A stretch of DNA of 64,000 bases from CAZDVQ01 sp964508975 (GTDB taxonomy: Bacteria; Bacteroidota; Bacteroidia; Chitinophagales; Saprospiraceae), in the NCBI GenBank assembly GCA_964508975.1, contig CAZDVQ010000017.1, positions 12,202 through 76,201 of the forward strand, in the 5' to 3' direction. Under the pieces are notes generated by a model. It did not search any database, was not told the DNA's origin, and saw only the letters and a list, made by a program, of their open reading frames with translations. Numbering within the stretch: position 1 is the stretch's first letter; each line of letters starts with the position of its first letter. Position numbers and translations under genes: made by a program. Shown here one piece after another: positions 34,601-42,635 of the stretch.

Positions 34601-34999
34601 AAGCCGAAAAACAAATTGGAAAATCACCATGAATTGGTTAAAAATGGAATTGATTTTATTCGTGAAGAAGAAAAAAACACAGGAGGTTCACTTGGCAAGA
34701 AAACAGGTGTCAAGTATCGAGTTTATATGCGTTTAGATCGTTACTGCAAAGAGAATGAAGGAACGTTGTTTGTAAACGAACAATTGAAGAAAGCTGTCGA
34801 TGATATTTATAAATTTCCGTTGAAAGAGTTTGCAAGAGAAACCTTAAATCGTCAATTAAAAGCGGGGATATCGGACGACCAATTAGCCTCTTTGGTCATT
34901 TCACTTCGTGAGGAAGATAAACTGGCTATTGTGAACGAAGAAGAACAAGAAAATAGGGAACCACAAATAATTTGCTCATTGGGCTTAACCAACAGTTAA
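31637..34999 (+). CDS. PLD nuclease - SNF2-type helicase fusion
   Basis: 1120 residues from the ATG at 31637 (MPKIYDNIENHL); an in-frame TTG 21 nt upstream is an alternative. The N-terminal domain is phospholipase-D-like, with LHAKLYLAYSDD (catalytic His146, Lys148) and GFLGSSNLT. The helicase has Walker A in GDVVGLGKT (from residue 286), VIIDESHNLRN (DESH box at 359), LLSATPYNK, then in the second RecA domain VLVFTQFADTAYYL, TTDVLSEGQNLQDA and QRAGRVDRIGQ (near 822), as in SNF2/RapA-type translocases. It heads a three-gene operon with an adenine methyltransferase 7 bp downstream. PLD nucleases with SF2 helicases act in ATP-dependent restriction systems such as NgoAVII and CglI and in DISARM, so it is likely the cutting arm. 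Confidence 0.9.
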   Translation: MPKIYDNIENHLTKGLNETLELSKRTDFCVGYFNLRGWKEVADNIDRLEGETIVEGKEDLHRICRLLVGMQKMPIDILREYFAKDEDHVIDQAEAVKLKKRLAQEFRDQLTIGTPTEADEKALRKLSQQMKDKKVVVKLHLRYTLHAKLYLAYSDDKRVPVVGFLGSSNLTLAGLVKQGELNIDVMDQDAANKLAIWFDDRWKDRWCIDITQELIEIIDSSWAAERLVSPFHIYIKIAYHLSREARAGINEFKLPKVFQRELLDFQQKAVLVAARHLHKRGGVVIGDVVGLGKTITATALAKLFEDDFFLETLILCPKNLVEMWEYYAHQYQLRAKVVSQSKVQTILPSLRRYRLVIIDESHNLRNDQGSRYRAIKSYLEENDSKVILLSATPYNKTYLDLSNQLRLFISDDKDLGISPERYIESIGGQVKFISQHTETFIRSIRAFEKSHFSDDWRELMRLYLVRRTRSFIKNNYAETDPINGRKFLTFADSSRSYFPERIPKRVDYVFNPKDPKDQYAKMYSPKVVDIINDLDLPRYGLKQYLNERPIVKATKEEELIMQNLSRAGRRLMGFCRTNLFKRLESSGYSFLLSLSRHVLRNYIFIYALRNDLPIPIGKNIVANLDEYLEDEDLDGDGDDNTLSLVLRENAYLESAEKVYKLFDIKYRTRFDWLRSEFFNKSLLNNLINDSKEIINILNIGKDWNPDEDRQLNALHHLLTATHDKEKVLVFTQFADTAYYLTEQLKKRGLNHIECVTGDHENPTNLAHRFSPFSNQKSDFIKNGQELRVLITTDVLSEGQNLQDAHIILNYDLPWAIIRLIQRAGRVDRIGQKADKIICYSFLPEDGIEAIINLRKRLTQRIEENANVVGSDETFFDGDPVNLTDLYNEKSGILDGEDDDTEVDLASLAYQIWKNASDTYPELNKIIPDLPNVIYATKHNDDTPEKEGVIVYTRTSEENDVLAWMDNKGKVITQSQHTILKAAQCTFETKPKNKLENHHELVKNGIDFIREEEKNTGGSLGKKTGVKYRVYMRLDRYCKENEGTLFVNEQLKKAVDDIYKFPLKEFARETLNRQLKAGISDDQLASLVISLREEDKLAIVNEEEQENREPQIICSLGLTNS

Positions 35000-35006
35000 A
35001 ATAAAC

Positions 35007-38000
35007 ATGGCACTAGATAAAAAAGACTTTTCAGCTTACATTAGGCAGTTCAACTTTAGGGAACTGTTTAATGATATGGGCTGGAATAACGATAAAACAA
35101 CTCAACCAATAGTAGTAGACAATGAAACCTATACGCTTCAAGCAGTTGCTGAAAAAAGTGGTTTCAAAATCTTGTTGTGTAATCCTTTGTCAAATGGTTT
35201 GATCGCAGATTACAATACCCGTAAAAAAATTGAAACTAAAGTAACCAAATTATTTCAGGAACATCTAATTATTTTTTTCGATACCAAGAAAACCGAACAG
35301 ATTTGGCAATTAGTAGTAAGACAAACTGGGAAACCTACCAAAGTAGCCGAGACACGTTGGCATGTTAATCAAGACCCTGAGTTGCTTTACCAACGGGCTG
35401 CGGGTATATTCTTTGAATTAGATGAAGAGGAAAAAATTACAATCATTGATGTAACAAAACGAATTACTGATAATTTCAACCAGAATAATGAAAAAATTAC
35501 TAAGCAGTTTTACGATAAATTTAAAAAGGAGCATGGAGCATTTTTGCAGTTTATAAAAGGGTTTTCCGATAAAACTAATCAGGAATGGTATGCTTCATTA
35601 ATGCTCAACCGCCTTATGTTTTGCTATTTCATACAGAAGAAAGGCTTTTTAGACAACAATAAAAACTACCTTCGTGATAAATTAAATGACTGCAAAGCGA
35701 AAAAAGGAAACGTAAAATTCTATTCTTTTTACCGTGATTTTCTATTAGTCCTATTCTATAAAGGTTTGAATGAACCCACACAAAGCCCTGAAACCCAAAT
35801 TGAAATTGGTAAAATCCCTTATTTGAACGGTGGTTTATTTGATGAACACGAATTGGAGAAAAATAATTCAGGTATTGACATTGACGACAAGGCTTTTGAA
35901 CGCCTATTCGATTTTTTTGACCAATACGAATGGCATTTAGATACACGGCATACAGCTACAGGTAGAGATATTAACCCAGATGTGATTGGTTACATCTTTG
36001 AGAAGTATATCAACGACAGGGCAAATATGGGGGCATACTACACGAAAGAAGATATTACCGACTATATTAGCAAAAATTGTATCCTGCCTTACCTATTTGA
36101 TGAAACTAAACGTCATTACCCGAAGGCGTTTAGTATAGATGCCGAATTGTGGCAAATGGTCAAGCAAAGTGGTGACCAATACATTTATGATGCAGTGAAA
36201 AAAGGTGTAGAAAAACCTTTGCCAAAAGAAGTCGAACTCGGAATTAAGGATATAGGCAAACGAAATGAATGGAATAAACCAGCTAACGCCGATTACGCTT
36301 TACCAACTGAAATTTGGCGCGAAGTAGTTGACCGTAGAAACCGCTACACTGAAGTTAAAAACAAAATTGATAAAGGGGAAATTAATGCAATTAACGATTT
36401 TATTACCTATAATTTAAGTATTCGCCAGTTTACACAGGACGTAGTAGAAAATACTAATGACCCTGAGCTACTAAAATACTTTTACAAATCATTGAATAGT
36501 GTAACCATAATTGACCCTACCTGTGGCTCTGGTGCGTTCTTGTTTGCTGCAATGAATATTCTAGAACCATTGTATGAAAGCTGTCTGCAACGAATGGAAA
36601 ACTTTGTAGCAGAAGCACCTAAAGGTAAGTATAAGTTTTTTGAAGAAATACTGGCTCAAGTAAAGAGCCCCGAACATCCCAATCTGCAATACTTCATTTA
36701 CAAAAGCATTATACTACGTAACTTGTATGGTGTTGACATCATGAAAGAGGCAGTTGAAATTGCCAAGCTGCGTTTGTTTCTTAAGCTTGTTGCAACAGTA
36801 GAGGCTGATTACCGCAGACCAAATTTGGGTCTAGAACCTTTACCAGATATCGATTTCAATATCCGTTCAGGTAATACGCTTATTGGCTTTGCTACTGAAG
36901 CGGAATTGCAAAAGGGTTTAACCTATACTTTTGACGGAGTATTGGCAAAACCTTTAATTGAAGAGAAATGCGAAATTGTTGCCAATGCTTTCAAACGATA
37001 CAAAGAAATTCAGTTGACCTATGGAGATGATTTTAAGGAGTTTAAAAAGGCAAAGTCAGAACTTAACAAACGGCTCAATGAATTAAATCACGAACTAAAC
37101 CTATTACTTCATAAACAATCAAGCGGATTAAGATACGAACACTGGCTTAAAACTCATCAACCTTTTCATTGGTTTGCAGAGTATTATGAAATTATCAACA
37201 ATAAAGGCGGCTTTGATGTTGTGGTTGGTAATCCTCCTTATGTTGAATATGGGACAAAGCTTAAAACGGTTTATTTACTTAGGGATTACGTAACCTTAGA
37301 ATGTGGCAACCTCCACGCATTTGTTGCTGAAAGGTGCTTTAAATTAATTTCAGGAAATGGACTAATTGGGTTAATAATTCCTCTACCATCAATAAGCACT
37401 TCAAGAATGATTAGCCTTCAAAATATGATTAAGCCTAATCCCGGAAAGAAAAGTAGAAATGTTTGGATTTCTGCATTTGATGAAAGACCTAGTAGTTTAT
37501 TTGATGGTGTTGACCAGAGATTAGTTATAGAGTTAATAGGAAAAGAAACAGAAGGATGTAACTTGTATACTACAGGTATTAAACGCTGGTATTCCTCTAC
37601 TCGTGAAAATTTATTTCCAAGTATAAATTACTCCAAGCAGACTGAGAAAAACTTAACTTATACATCATCGATTCTTAAAATCCAAAACGACGAAATAGAA
37701 ACAAGTATTCTAAGTAAATTTTATTCTAATAAGCCAATTTCATACCTGAAAGCAGATTCGGTATCAAATAACGTAATATACTATAGAACTGCAGGGGGAA
37801 GATATTGGAAAGTTATTACTGATATGCCTTCTGGAACAGAAGCTCTCAGTGAAAAAGCAGCATATTTTACTGGAATAACAAACCACCAGGCAATTGCAAT
37901 AATTAGTAGTTCTACATTTTGGTGGTATTACTCTTGTCACTTTGACATGTTTAATCTTAAAGATTATATGATTTTTGGGTTCAGATTTAGTGACCCTTTA

Positions 38001-38279
38001 CCCGATACTTTAAATCAACTTACTATACTTGGTCAAAAATACTTAAAATCATTGGAACAGCATGCAGAAGTGAAAACCATTAATTCAAAAACGAAAGGCT
38101 CTCTCGATCAAAAACAATTTGTTGTTAGTAAATCTAAGAATATTATTGACGAAATCGACAAAGTTTTGGCAAAGCATTATAAATTTAACCTTGATGAGCT
38201 AGAGTTTATAATTAACTATGATGTAAAAAATCGTATGGGAAAAGAATTGACGAACGAGGAAGAAACAACTTATGATTAA
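35007..38279 (+). CDS. Eco57I-class adenine-specific DNA methyltransferase (PglX/type IIG-like)
   Basis: 1090 residues. SAM-binding motif I is IIDPTCGSGAF (from residue 503) and the catalytic motif IV is VVVGNPPYVEYG (Asn742-Tyr745), giving N6-adenine specificity. Other landmarks are YIFEKYINDRANMGAYYTKEDI (conserved just before motif I), LYGVDIMKEAVEIAKLRLFLKL and a C-terminal recognition region (YLKADSVSNNVIYYRTAGGRYWKVI). The N-terminal 300 residues are helical with no nuclease motif that I can see, unlike true type IIG enzymes. It starts 7 bp after the helicase gene and overlaps the next by 8 nt. It would mark self DNA for the PLD-helicase. AT-rich, likely transferred. Confidence 0.92.
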   Translation: MALDKKDFSAYIRQFNFRELFNDMGWNNDKTTQPIVVDNETYTLQAVAEKSGFKILLCNPLSNGLIADYNTRKKIETKVTKLFQEHLIIFFDTKKTEQIWQLVVRQTGKPTKVAETRWHVNQDPELLYQRAAGIFFELDEEEKITIIDVTKRITDNFNQNNEKITKQFYDKFKKEHGAFLQFIKGFSDKTNQEWYASLMLNRLMFCYFIQKKGFLDNNKNYLRDKLNDCKAKKGNVKFYSFYRDFLLVLFYKGLNEPTQSPETQIEIGKIPYLNGGLFDEHELEKNNSGIDIDDKAFERLFDFFDQYEWHLDTRHTATGRDINPDVIGYIFEKYINDRANMGAYYTKEDITDYISKNCILPYLFDETKRHYPKAFSIDAELWQMVKQSGDQYIYDAVKKGVEKPLPKEVELGIKDIGKRNEWNKPANADYALPTEIWREVVDRRNRYTEVKNKIDKGEINAINDFITYNLSIRQFTQDVVENTNDPELLKYFYKSLNSVTIIDPTCGSGAFLFAAMNILEPLYESCLQRMENFVAEAPKGKYKFFEEILAQVKSPEHPNLQYFIYKSIILRNLYGVDIMKEAVEIAKLRLFLKLVATVEADYRRPNLGLEPLPDIDFNIRSGNTLIGFATEAELQKGLTYTFDGVLAKPLIEEKCEIVANAFKRYKEIQLTYGDDFKEFKKAKSELNKRLNELNHELNLLLHKQSSGLRYEHWLKTHQPFHWFAEYYEIINNKGGFDVVVGNPPYVEYGTKLKTVYLLRDYVTLECGNLHAFVAERCFKLISGNGLIGLIIPLPSISTSRMISLQNMIKPNPGKKSRNVWISAFDERPSSLFDGVDQRLVIELIGKETEGCNLYTTGIKRWYSSTRENLFPSINYSKQTEKNLTYTSSILKIQNDEIETSILSKFYSNKPISYLKADSVSNNVIYYRTAGGRYWKVITDMPSGTEALSEKAAYFTGITNHQAIAIISSSTFWWYYSCHFDMFNLKDYMIFGFRFSDPLPDTLNQLTILGQKYLKSLEQHAEVKTINSKTKGSLDQKQFVVSKSKNIIDEIDKVLAKHYKFNLDELEFIINYDVKNRMGKELTNEEETTYD

Positions 38280-38733
38280 AGAATACCTTGGCAATATCGA
38301 CCTTTTAAAGCTCCCCAAAACAGCTTTTTTATGCAGCCGTAGAGTACCCGCTTCGGTTGTATTAAAATGCTATGATTGGGCTATAGAGCAAAGAGAAAAA
38401 GGTAATTGCATAATCAGTGGCTTCCATAGCCAAATTGAGAAAGATGTATTATACTATCTACTCAAAGGCAAGCAGCCAATAATTTTAGTATTGGCACGAG
38501 GTGTAAAAGAAAAAATAGAACCAGCCTTCAAAAAGCCCTTGGAAGAGGGAAGGCTTTTGATTATTACACCATTTGATAAAAATGAAAGACGTGTTACTAG
38601 TGCGAATGCATATGTGCGCAATAAGCTCATGTCTAATTTAGCAGACAATATCACAATAGGTTATGCGAGTCCTGGTGGTCAATTAGAAGAACTATTGAAA
38701 GGAATAGGTAAACCGGTAGACAAAATTGTGTAA
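38272..38733 (+). CDS. DprA/SLOG-like Rossmann protein of the restriction module
   Basis: 153 residues with a compact Rossmann-like pattern: KTAFLCSRRVPASVVLKCYDWAIEQREKGNCIISGFHSQIEKDVLYYLLKGKQPIILVLARG aligns by eye with the DprA/SMF core (SR..., G..ivSGfh..iE...l..L..., iiVLarG), followed by EGRLLIITPF and a C-terminal GGQLEELL. SLOG-fold proteins bind nucleotides or single-stranded DNA and are frequent in defence islands. It begins 8 nt inside the methyltransferase gene, so it belongs to the same translation unit. Its function in the system is not known; sensing of nucleotides or DNA ends is a guess. Confidence 0.75.
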   Translation: MIKEYLGNIDLLKLPKTAFLCSRRVPASVVLKCYDWAIEQREKGNCIISGFHSQIEKDVLYYLLKGKQPIILVLARGVKEKIEPAFKKPLEEGRLLIITPFDKNERRVTSANAYVRNKLMSNLADNITIGYASPGGQLEELLKGIGKPVDKIV

Positions 38734-38818
38734 GCTGTGGATTTATCGTTTCTTTTTGTAAACCGATAATCATTACTGCCCCATTAGCCTTTAGTTCTCT
38801 AAGGAGCCAGCAATTTTG

Positions 38819-38925
38819 CGCCTCCCGCGCCAGCGATGCGAAGCAGTGGCCCGCAGGGCCAGACCGCAACGCGGGCCGAGCGACAGCGAGCTGCGTAGCG
38901 TAGCGACGGCGAAGCCGGGGCGCCA
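38819..38925 (-). repeat. GC-rich palindromic intergenic element, copy 11 (reverse orientation)
   Basis: CGCGCCAGCGATGCGAAGCAG ... GGCCCGCAGGGCCAGACC ... CCGAGCGACAGCGAGCTGCG ... GAAGCCGGGGCGCC. It closes the AT-rich island on the right, opposite in orientation to the copy at its left end. Confidence 0.82.
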
Positions 38926-38933
38926 CCCATCAT

Positions 38934-38966
38934 AACTATGAACAATGAATGATGAACAATGAATAT
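38934..38966. repeat. heptanucleotide repeat array (AACAATG type)
   Basis: AACTATG, AACAATG, AATGATG, AACAATG, AATATTC, directly after a GC-rich element. Confidence 0.75.
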
Positions 38967-39030
38967 TCATTTTTTTAATGCTTATATCAGGTTAGGCTGA
39001 TGGCATAATGAATACAGCTATCCTTTTTTA

Positions 39031-39038
39031 TACTTTTG
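39031..39038 (+). promoter_or_regulatory. -7 promoter element of the SRPBCC gene
   Basis: TACTTTTG, matching TAnnTTTG, 31 nt upstream of the ATG at 39070. Confidence 0.5.
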
Positions 39039-39069
39039 TAAAGGCATACACCTTGAAAAACCGCCCCCC

Positions 39070-39546
39070 ATGCCCACCATAAAACTAGAAACCGTAATTC
39101 ATGCTCCTCAAAACATTGTCTTTGACTTGTCGAGGAGTATTGACCTGCACAAAATCTCCACAAAACATACCCATGAAGAAGCCATTGGCGGTGTAACGGC
39201 GGGACTAATTGGCCTGAATCAATCCGTAACCTGGCGGGCCAAACACTTTGGCATATACCAAGCCTTGACGTCTAAAATCACTGCTTTTGATATGCCTGAT
39301 TACTTCGTGGACGAAATGGAACAAGGCATTTTTAAAAGATTCAAACACGAACATATTTTTAAAACGCTAGACGCCAAAACCCACATGCTTGACATCTTTG
39401 ATTATGAAGCACCTCTAGGCTTGCTTGGGAAAATCGCCGATACCTTGTTCCTCAAACAATACATGAAAAGACTTTTGGAAAAAAGAAATGAAACCATCAA
39501 AGCCTTCGCTGAATCTGAGCAATGGAAACAAGTGTTGGTTTATTAA
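39070..39546 (+). CDS. SRPBCC family ligand-binding protein
   Basis: 158 residues. The beginning IKLETVIHAPQNIVFDLSRSIDLHKISTKHTHE, the middle LIGLNQSVTWRAKHFGIYQALTSKITAFDMPDYFVDEM, and the closing ADTLFLKQYMKRLLEKRNETIKAFAE (long C-terminal helix) are typical of START/Bet v1-like SRPBCC proteins, often labelled polyketide cyclase or cell-division-inhibitor-like. They bind hydrophobic ligands in a central cavity; the ligand here is unknown. The gene is 14 bp upstream of a secreted-protein gene and could be cotranscribed with it. Confidence 0.85.
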   Translation: MPTIKLETVIHAPQNIVFDLSRSIDLHKISTKHTHEEAIGGVTAGLIGLNQSVTWRAKHFGIYQALTSKITAFDMPDYFVDEMEQGIFKRFKHEHIFKTLDAKTHMLDIFDYEAPLGLLGKIADTLFLKQYMKRLLEKRNETIKAFAESEQWKQVLVY

Positions 39547-39559
39547 AAATAATCCCCCC

Positions 39560-40324
39560 ATGCACAAACTCCTCCCCCTCCTCCTACTGACTACACAAAC
39601 CCTCCACTTGTTGGCCGGGCCACTTGAGAATACTGCCATACACAACGCCCTTGACACACCCATTACCCTGGATTATAACCTCCGACTAAAACAGTTGGCC
39701 GATAGCACCATGAAAAGCTTTTTCGGGGAGGCTGGCTTTGCCCAAAACTTTACCATGACTTGCCTGCAAAACCCCTGTGCCCCGGGTTATTTATACGCCA
39801 ATACCGGCACTGAAAGCAGTAGTCCATGTAGCACCCAGCCGCAGAACACCTGCAAGGAGGCCATTATAAGCTACAGCTTCGTCAAAAATGATGTACCCCT
39901 CACGGTCAAAATGTTGGTTTCGCTGAAAGATAATGGCGACTATATTTACGTCGAAAATAACCAATATGGCGCAAGGGAAATCAGCCTGAAACAGCAAGCT
40001 CTTTTATCTATGTCTGAAATCCAAGCTATCCTCAGTCGGAATTACCCTAAGGCCAAGCTGAACATTATATCGGGTGCACATACGCTGGTATATTCTTTTG
40101 GGCGTGTTCGGGAGGCTAAACCACGCTTCAATGTCAAGAGCAGCATGCAGCCTTACGCCGTGTACAAGGTACTCCGAGAAACCAAGGCTGGTAAAAAATG
40201 GCAAGGCGGTTTTTTATATACTGCCGTCAGCCTCGATCCTGAAAAATCGCAAGAGGTTTATCATTTTGATGCCACAAACGGCAAACTGCTTTGGATTACT
40301 AAAATGCAACGCGTGTCGAATTAG
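39560..40324 (+). CDS. secreted hypothetical protein
   Basis: 254 residues from the ATG at 39560, where MHKLLPLLLLTTQTLHLLAG is a plain signal peptide. The mature protein has a cysteine cluster (CLQNPCAPGYLY, SPCSTQPQNTCKEA) likely disulphide-bonded outside the cytoplasm. The C-terminal half (ALLSMSEIQAILSRNYPKAKLNII..., EVYHFDATNGKLLWI) recalls FTP/PepSY-type propeptide domains of secreted metallopeptidases, but no protease domain follows. The function is not assigned. It is convergent with the next gene, with a 4-bp gap. Confidence 0.72.
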   Translation: MHKLLPLLLLTTQTLHLLAGPLENTAIHNALDTPITLDYNLRLKQLADSTMKSFFGEAGFAQNFTMTCLQNPCAPGYLYANTGTESSSPCSTQPQNTCKEAIISYSFVKNDVPLTVKMLVSLKDNGDYIYVENNQYGAREISLKQQALLSMSEIQAILSRNYPKAKLNIISGAHTLVYSFGRVREAKPRFNVKSSMQPYAVYKVLRETKAGKKWQGGFLYTAVSLDPEKSQEVYHFDATNGKLLWITKMQRVSN

Positions 40325-40328
40325 CCCT

Positions 40329-41771
40329 CTACAGCCCCGCACTGATACAAGGACAATCAATATCTTGGCCATCAGCCAGGCCATCTTGGTCGTCGTCCAT
40401 GCCGTTACCACAAATTTCAGGGCATATTTGTACGGTCACTATGACGCTTCCCGTGCCCGGACAACCATTGCCATCAATCATCGTAACCTGGTACGTGCCC
40501 GACATGCCGCTGTTGGCGGCATCAATATCGGGGTAAGTTGTGGTATTGCTATATGACAGTGGGCCAGTCCAACTGACACTACTAATGCTACCCGCCGAAT
40601 TACTCAGCCCCAACCGAATACTCTGCCCGGCACATACCGGACTATTACTTTGCACCGTCAACACCGGGCCGGATACACTGCCGCTCACCAGTACAGATAC
40701 GATATCGGTACAAGCACCGTCGGTCACCGTCACGGTATAAGTCCCGGCGGCAAATACGGTTAAAGTGTCGCTGGTATGGCCATTGCTCCAGCTATAACTT
40801 GAACCACCGCTCGCCGTGAGCAAACGTGTTGGGTTATTGCAATCCAGCAGCACCGATACAGGGCTTATCGCTGCCGTTACCGTACTTCCAGAGCCGCTGA
40901 TCACCACACTCGTCGATGCCGTGCAAGCACCACCCGATACCGTTACGCTATAGGTATTGGCCGTGTTCACGCTGATAGTACTCGTGGTAGCACCTGTACT
41001 CCACACAAAGCTTGTACCACCGCCAGCCGTTAAAAGCACACTGGGGTTGCTACAATCAAGGGTACCCGAGTTAGGGCTAATCGTGGCGGCGCCAACACCA
41101 ACCGTAACTACGGATTCAGCGCGGGTAGATGGACAAGAAGCCGAGCAAACACACTCGGCAAAATAACTGGTGGTGCTCGTTAAAACGGGTGTGGTAAAAG
41201 ATGGCCCTGTACCCAAAACAGCGCCGCCACTAGCTACGGCATACCACCTCACCGTTCCAGGACAGCCGCTCGCCGTTAAAGTAGCGGTATTGTTGCTACA
41301 AATAGAGGGCGAGTTTACGCTCGCCACACTGGTTGGATTCAGCGCAACGGTATGGGTACAAGCCGCCGAGGGGTAGCCCGGGTGTACGTTGATGGTAAGC
41401 AAAGTAGGGTGCCCAACCGTGGTTATGGTAAAGGTTCTACACAGGGTATTGGCGTTGTGCGCAATAAAAATGGAACTGGTCTGATACGTCAACACGCTGC
41501 CACTCCGCGTGCCAGTGTAAATATCGCCGCTAGAGGTCGAGTAAGTCGCCGGGGTAAATCCAGCAGCCACCGTTGCACCACAATTAAAGGTAAATGTCAT
41601 GGCATCGGGAGCGCCTTCAAGGCCCAGGTATTCTGCACATACCTGAATGACAAAGGTTGAGTTACAGGCCGTTTGGCTTTGACTAATCAATGAAACCGAG
41701 GAATCATCGCAAGCCGTACTTGAATGTATGACAATAAACAGGGCCGTTAGTACAGATATAAAGCGTTTCAT
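40329..41771 (-). CDS. secreted protein with Ig-like/SprB-type repeats
   Basis: 480 residues. After a signal peptide (MKRFISVLTALFIVIHSSTA) comes a cohesin-like or adhesin module, then repeats of about 75-85 residues that end with a SV(T)VT...G.C core. Two are especially alike (ATISPNSGTLDCSNPSVLLTAGGGTSFVWSTGA and AAISPVSVLLDCNNPTRLLTASGGSSYSWSNGH), matching repeats seen in SprB-like adhesins and Ig-like domains of Bacteroidota. The C-terminus has an acidic calcium-site-like segment (CGNGMDDDQDGLADGQDIDC). No T9SS sorting domain follows, which is unusual for such a protein. Likely cell-surface or secreted. Confidence 0.8.
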   Translation of the reverse strand: MKRFISVLTALFIVIHSSTACDDSSVSLISQSQTACNSTFVIQVCAEYLGLEGAPDAMTFTFNCGATVAAGFTPATYSTSSGDIYTGTRSGSVLTYQTSSIFIAHNANTLCRTFTITTVGHPTLLTINVHPGYPSAACTHTVALNPTSVASVNSPSICSNNTATLTASGCPGTVRWYAVASGGAVLGTGPSFTTPVLTSTTSYFAECVCSASCPSTRAESVVTVGVGAATISPNSGTLDCSNPSVLLTAGGGTSFVWSTGATTSTISVNTANTYSVTVSGGACTASTSVVISGSGSTVTAAISPVSVLLDCNNPTRLLTASGGSSYSWSNGHTSDTLTVFAAGTYTVTVTDGACTDIVSVLVSGSVSGPVLTVQSNSPVCAGQSIRLGLSNSAGSISSVSWTGPLSYSNTTTYPDIDAANSGMSGTYQVTMIDGNGCPGTGSVIVTVQICPEICGNGMDDDQDGLADGQDIDCPCISAGL

Positions 41772-41957
41772 GGCATGGAATTAGGCCACCAAATTATACA
41801 GGCTGCAAGCACTAATTACACTTAAATTGCCCTTTTTTAGGGAGTCTGGCTAACGCTAATTTGCAAGATACCTTATATTTATTCCTTATGTAAGAAGCGA
41901 TTTAGGTGTATTTTATAGCAAGTCTACATCATGTCTAGGGTTATTTTTAGTGATTTT

Positions 41958-42062
41958 TTGGGCGCTGCGCCCGCGGTGCGGTCGCCGGTCCCTTCCAGGG
42001 GTCGCGTTGCTCCGTGCTTCGCACCCGCGCCTACGGCGCGGCCTTCCAGGCACCTAGCGCAA
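41958..42062 (+). repeat. GC-rich palindromic intergenic element, copy 12
   Basis: TTTGGGCGCTGCGCCCGCGG ... GTCGCGTTGCTCCGTGCTTCG ... GCCTACGGCGCGG ... CACCTAGCGC. Shares its middle with the copy at 56031-56133. The 864-bp gap 41772-42635 holds this and three more repeat blocks plus the tyrS promoter. Confidence 0.8.
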
Positions 42063-42065
42063 TTT

Positions 42066-42094
42066 AATGATGAATTATGAATTATTGATAATCA
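42066..42094. repeat. heptanucleotide repeat array (AATGATG/AATTATG type)
   Basis: AATGATG, AATTATG, AATTATT, then decays. Short, directly after a GC-rich element. Confidence 0.6.
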
Positions 42095-42124
42095 ATTAAA
42101 TATAAGATAAGCTAAATTACCCTC

Positions 42125-42311
42125 CATGCAAAGGCTACGATTAGGACGCATTTTTACCTACCCTGCCCAAAGGGCAGGCCATATCGGTAGCCGCGGGTTA
42201 AGCAAAGCGCAACCCGGGGAATAAAGCGCAACCCGGGGTTCAGGGCGAAAACAGAAAACCCGTGGCGGCAAGCCGTTTGGGCATGAACGATTTAGAAATC
42301 GCCACGGAACG
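42125..42311 (+). repeat. modular hairpin mosaic, copy 1
   Basis: Ordered blocks: GGCTACGATTAGGACGCATTT, hairpin CCTGCCCAAAGGGCAGG, GGTAGCCGCGGGTTAAGC with CGCAACCCGGGG, then TTCAGGGCGAAAAC and the hairpin around CCGTGGCGGCAAGCCG ... AATCGCCACGG. The same blocks occur in reverse complement at 44678-45052 and in part at 63627-63900. Confidence 0.8.
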
Positions 42312-42321
42312 TGAGCCGGAC

Positions 42322-42422
42322 CGAAATCCGGTCGAGCGTAGCTCGGCCCAACCCCCGCTACCAACGGACGCCCAGCGTCTGTGCAGTGGAGGGGGTCGGC
42401 GCATAGCGCCGGGGGGAGGCGC
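42322..42422 (+). repeat. GC-rich element of the CGGTCGAGCGTAGCTCGG subfamily, copy b
   Basis: Nearly the same sequence as 24174-24269 and the reverse complement of 63927-64000. It directly abuts the preceding mosaic, so the two were joined by insertion or recombination. Confidence 0.85.
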
Positions 42423-42495
42423 ACAAAGGGCCAAAAACAGCTGCGAAATGGTAGAATTTTACCCTTAACGTCGTCCCCGCCAACAAAGGCAAAGA

Positions 42496-42525
42496 TTAAT
42501 GATGGACAATGAAGAATAAACATTT
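42496..42525. repeat. short heptanucleotide array
   Basis: AATGATG, GACAATG, AAGAATA, then lost. It follows a fragment of the 100-bp element (GTCCCCGCCAACAA near 42470). Confidence 0.5.
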
Positions 42526-42602
42526 AACGAAGACCTACTAACTCCCAATCCCTCCCAATAAAGTAAAAAACCAATTTGAATAATTTTTAATGCCGACTTC
42601 CG

Positions 42603-42610
42603 TACCTTTG
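42603..42610 (+). promoter_or_regulatory. -7 promoter element of tyrS
   Basis: TACCTTTG, 25 nt upstream of the tyrS ATG. A TTTG lies 24 bp further upstream, longer than the usual spacing. Confidence 0.55.
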
Positions 42611-42635
42611 CACTTGAACAAAAACACCTATCATC

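Noticed and set aside
35007..38279. Single-chain type IIG restriction enzyme
   Set aside because: The methylase core is clear but I see no PD-(D/E)XK motif in the N-terminal region; cutting is more likely done by the PLD-helicase.
26991..38733. Whole island as a DISARM or BREX locus
   Set aside because: DISARM needs drmA/drmB and BREX needs PglZ, BrxC and others; none of these is present. Only single domains (PLD, SNF2, methylase) are shared.
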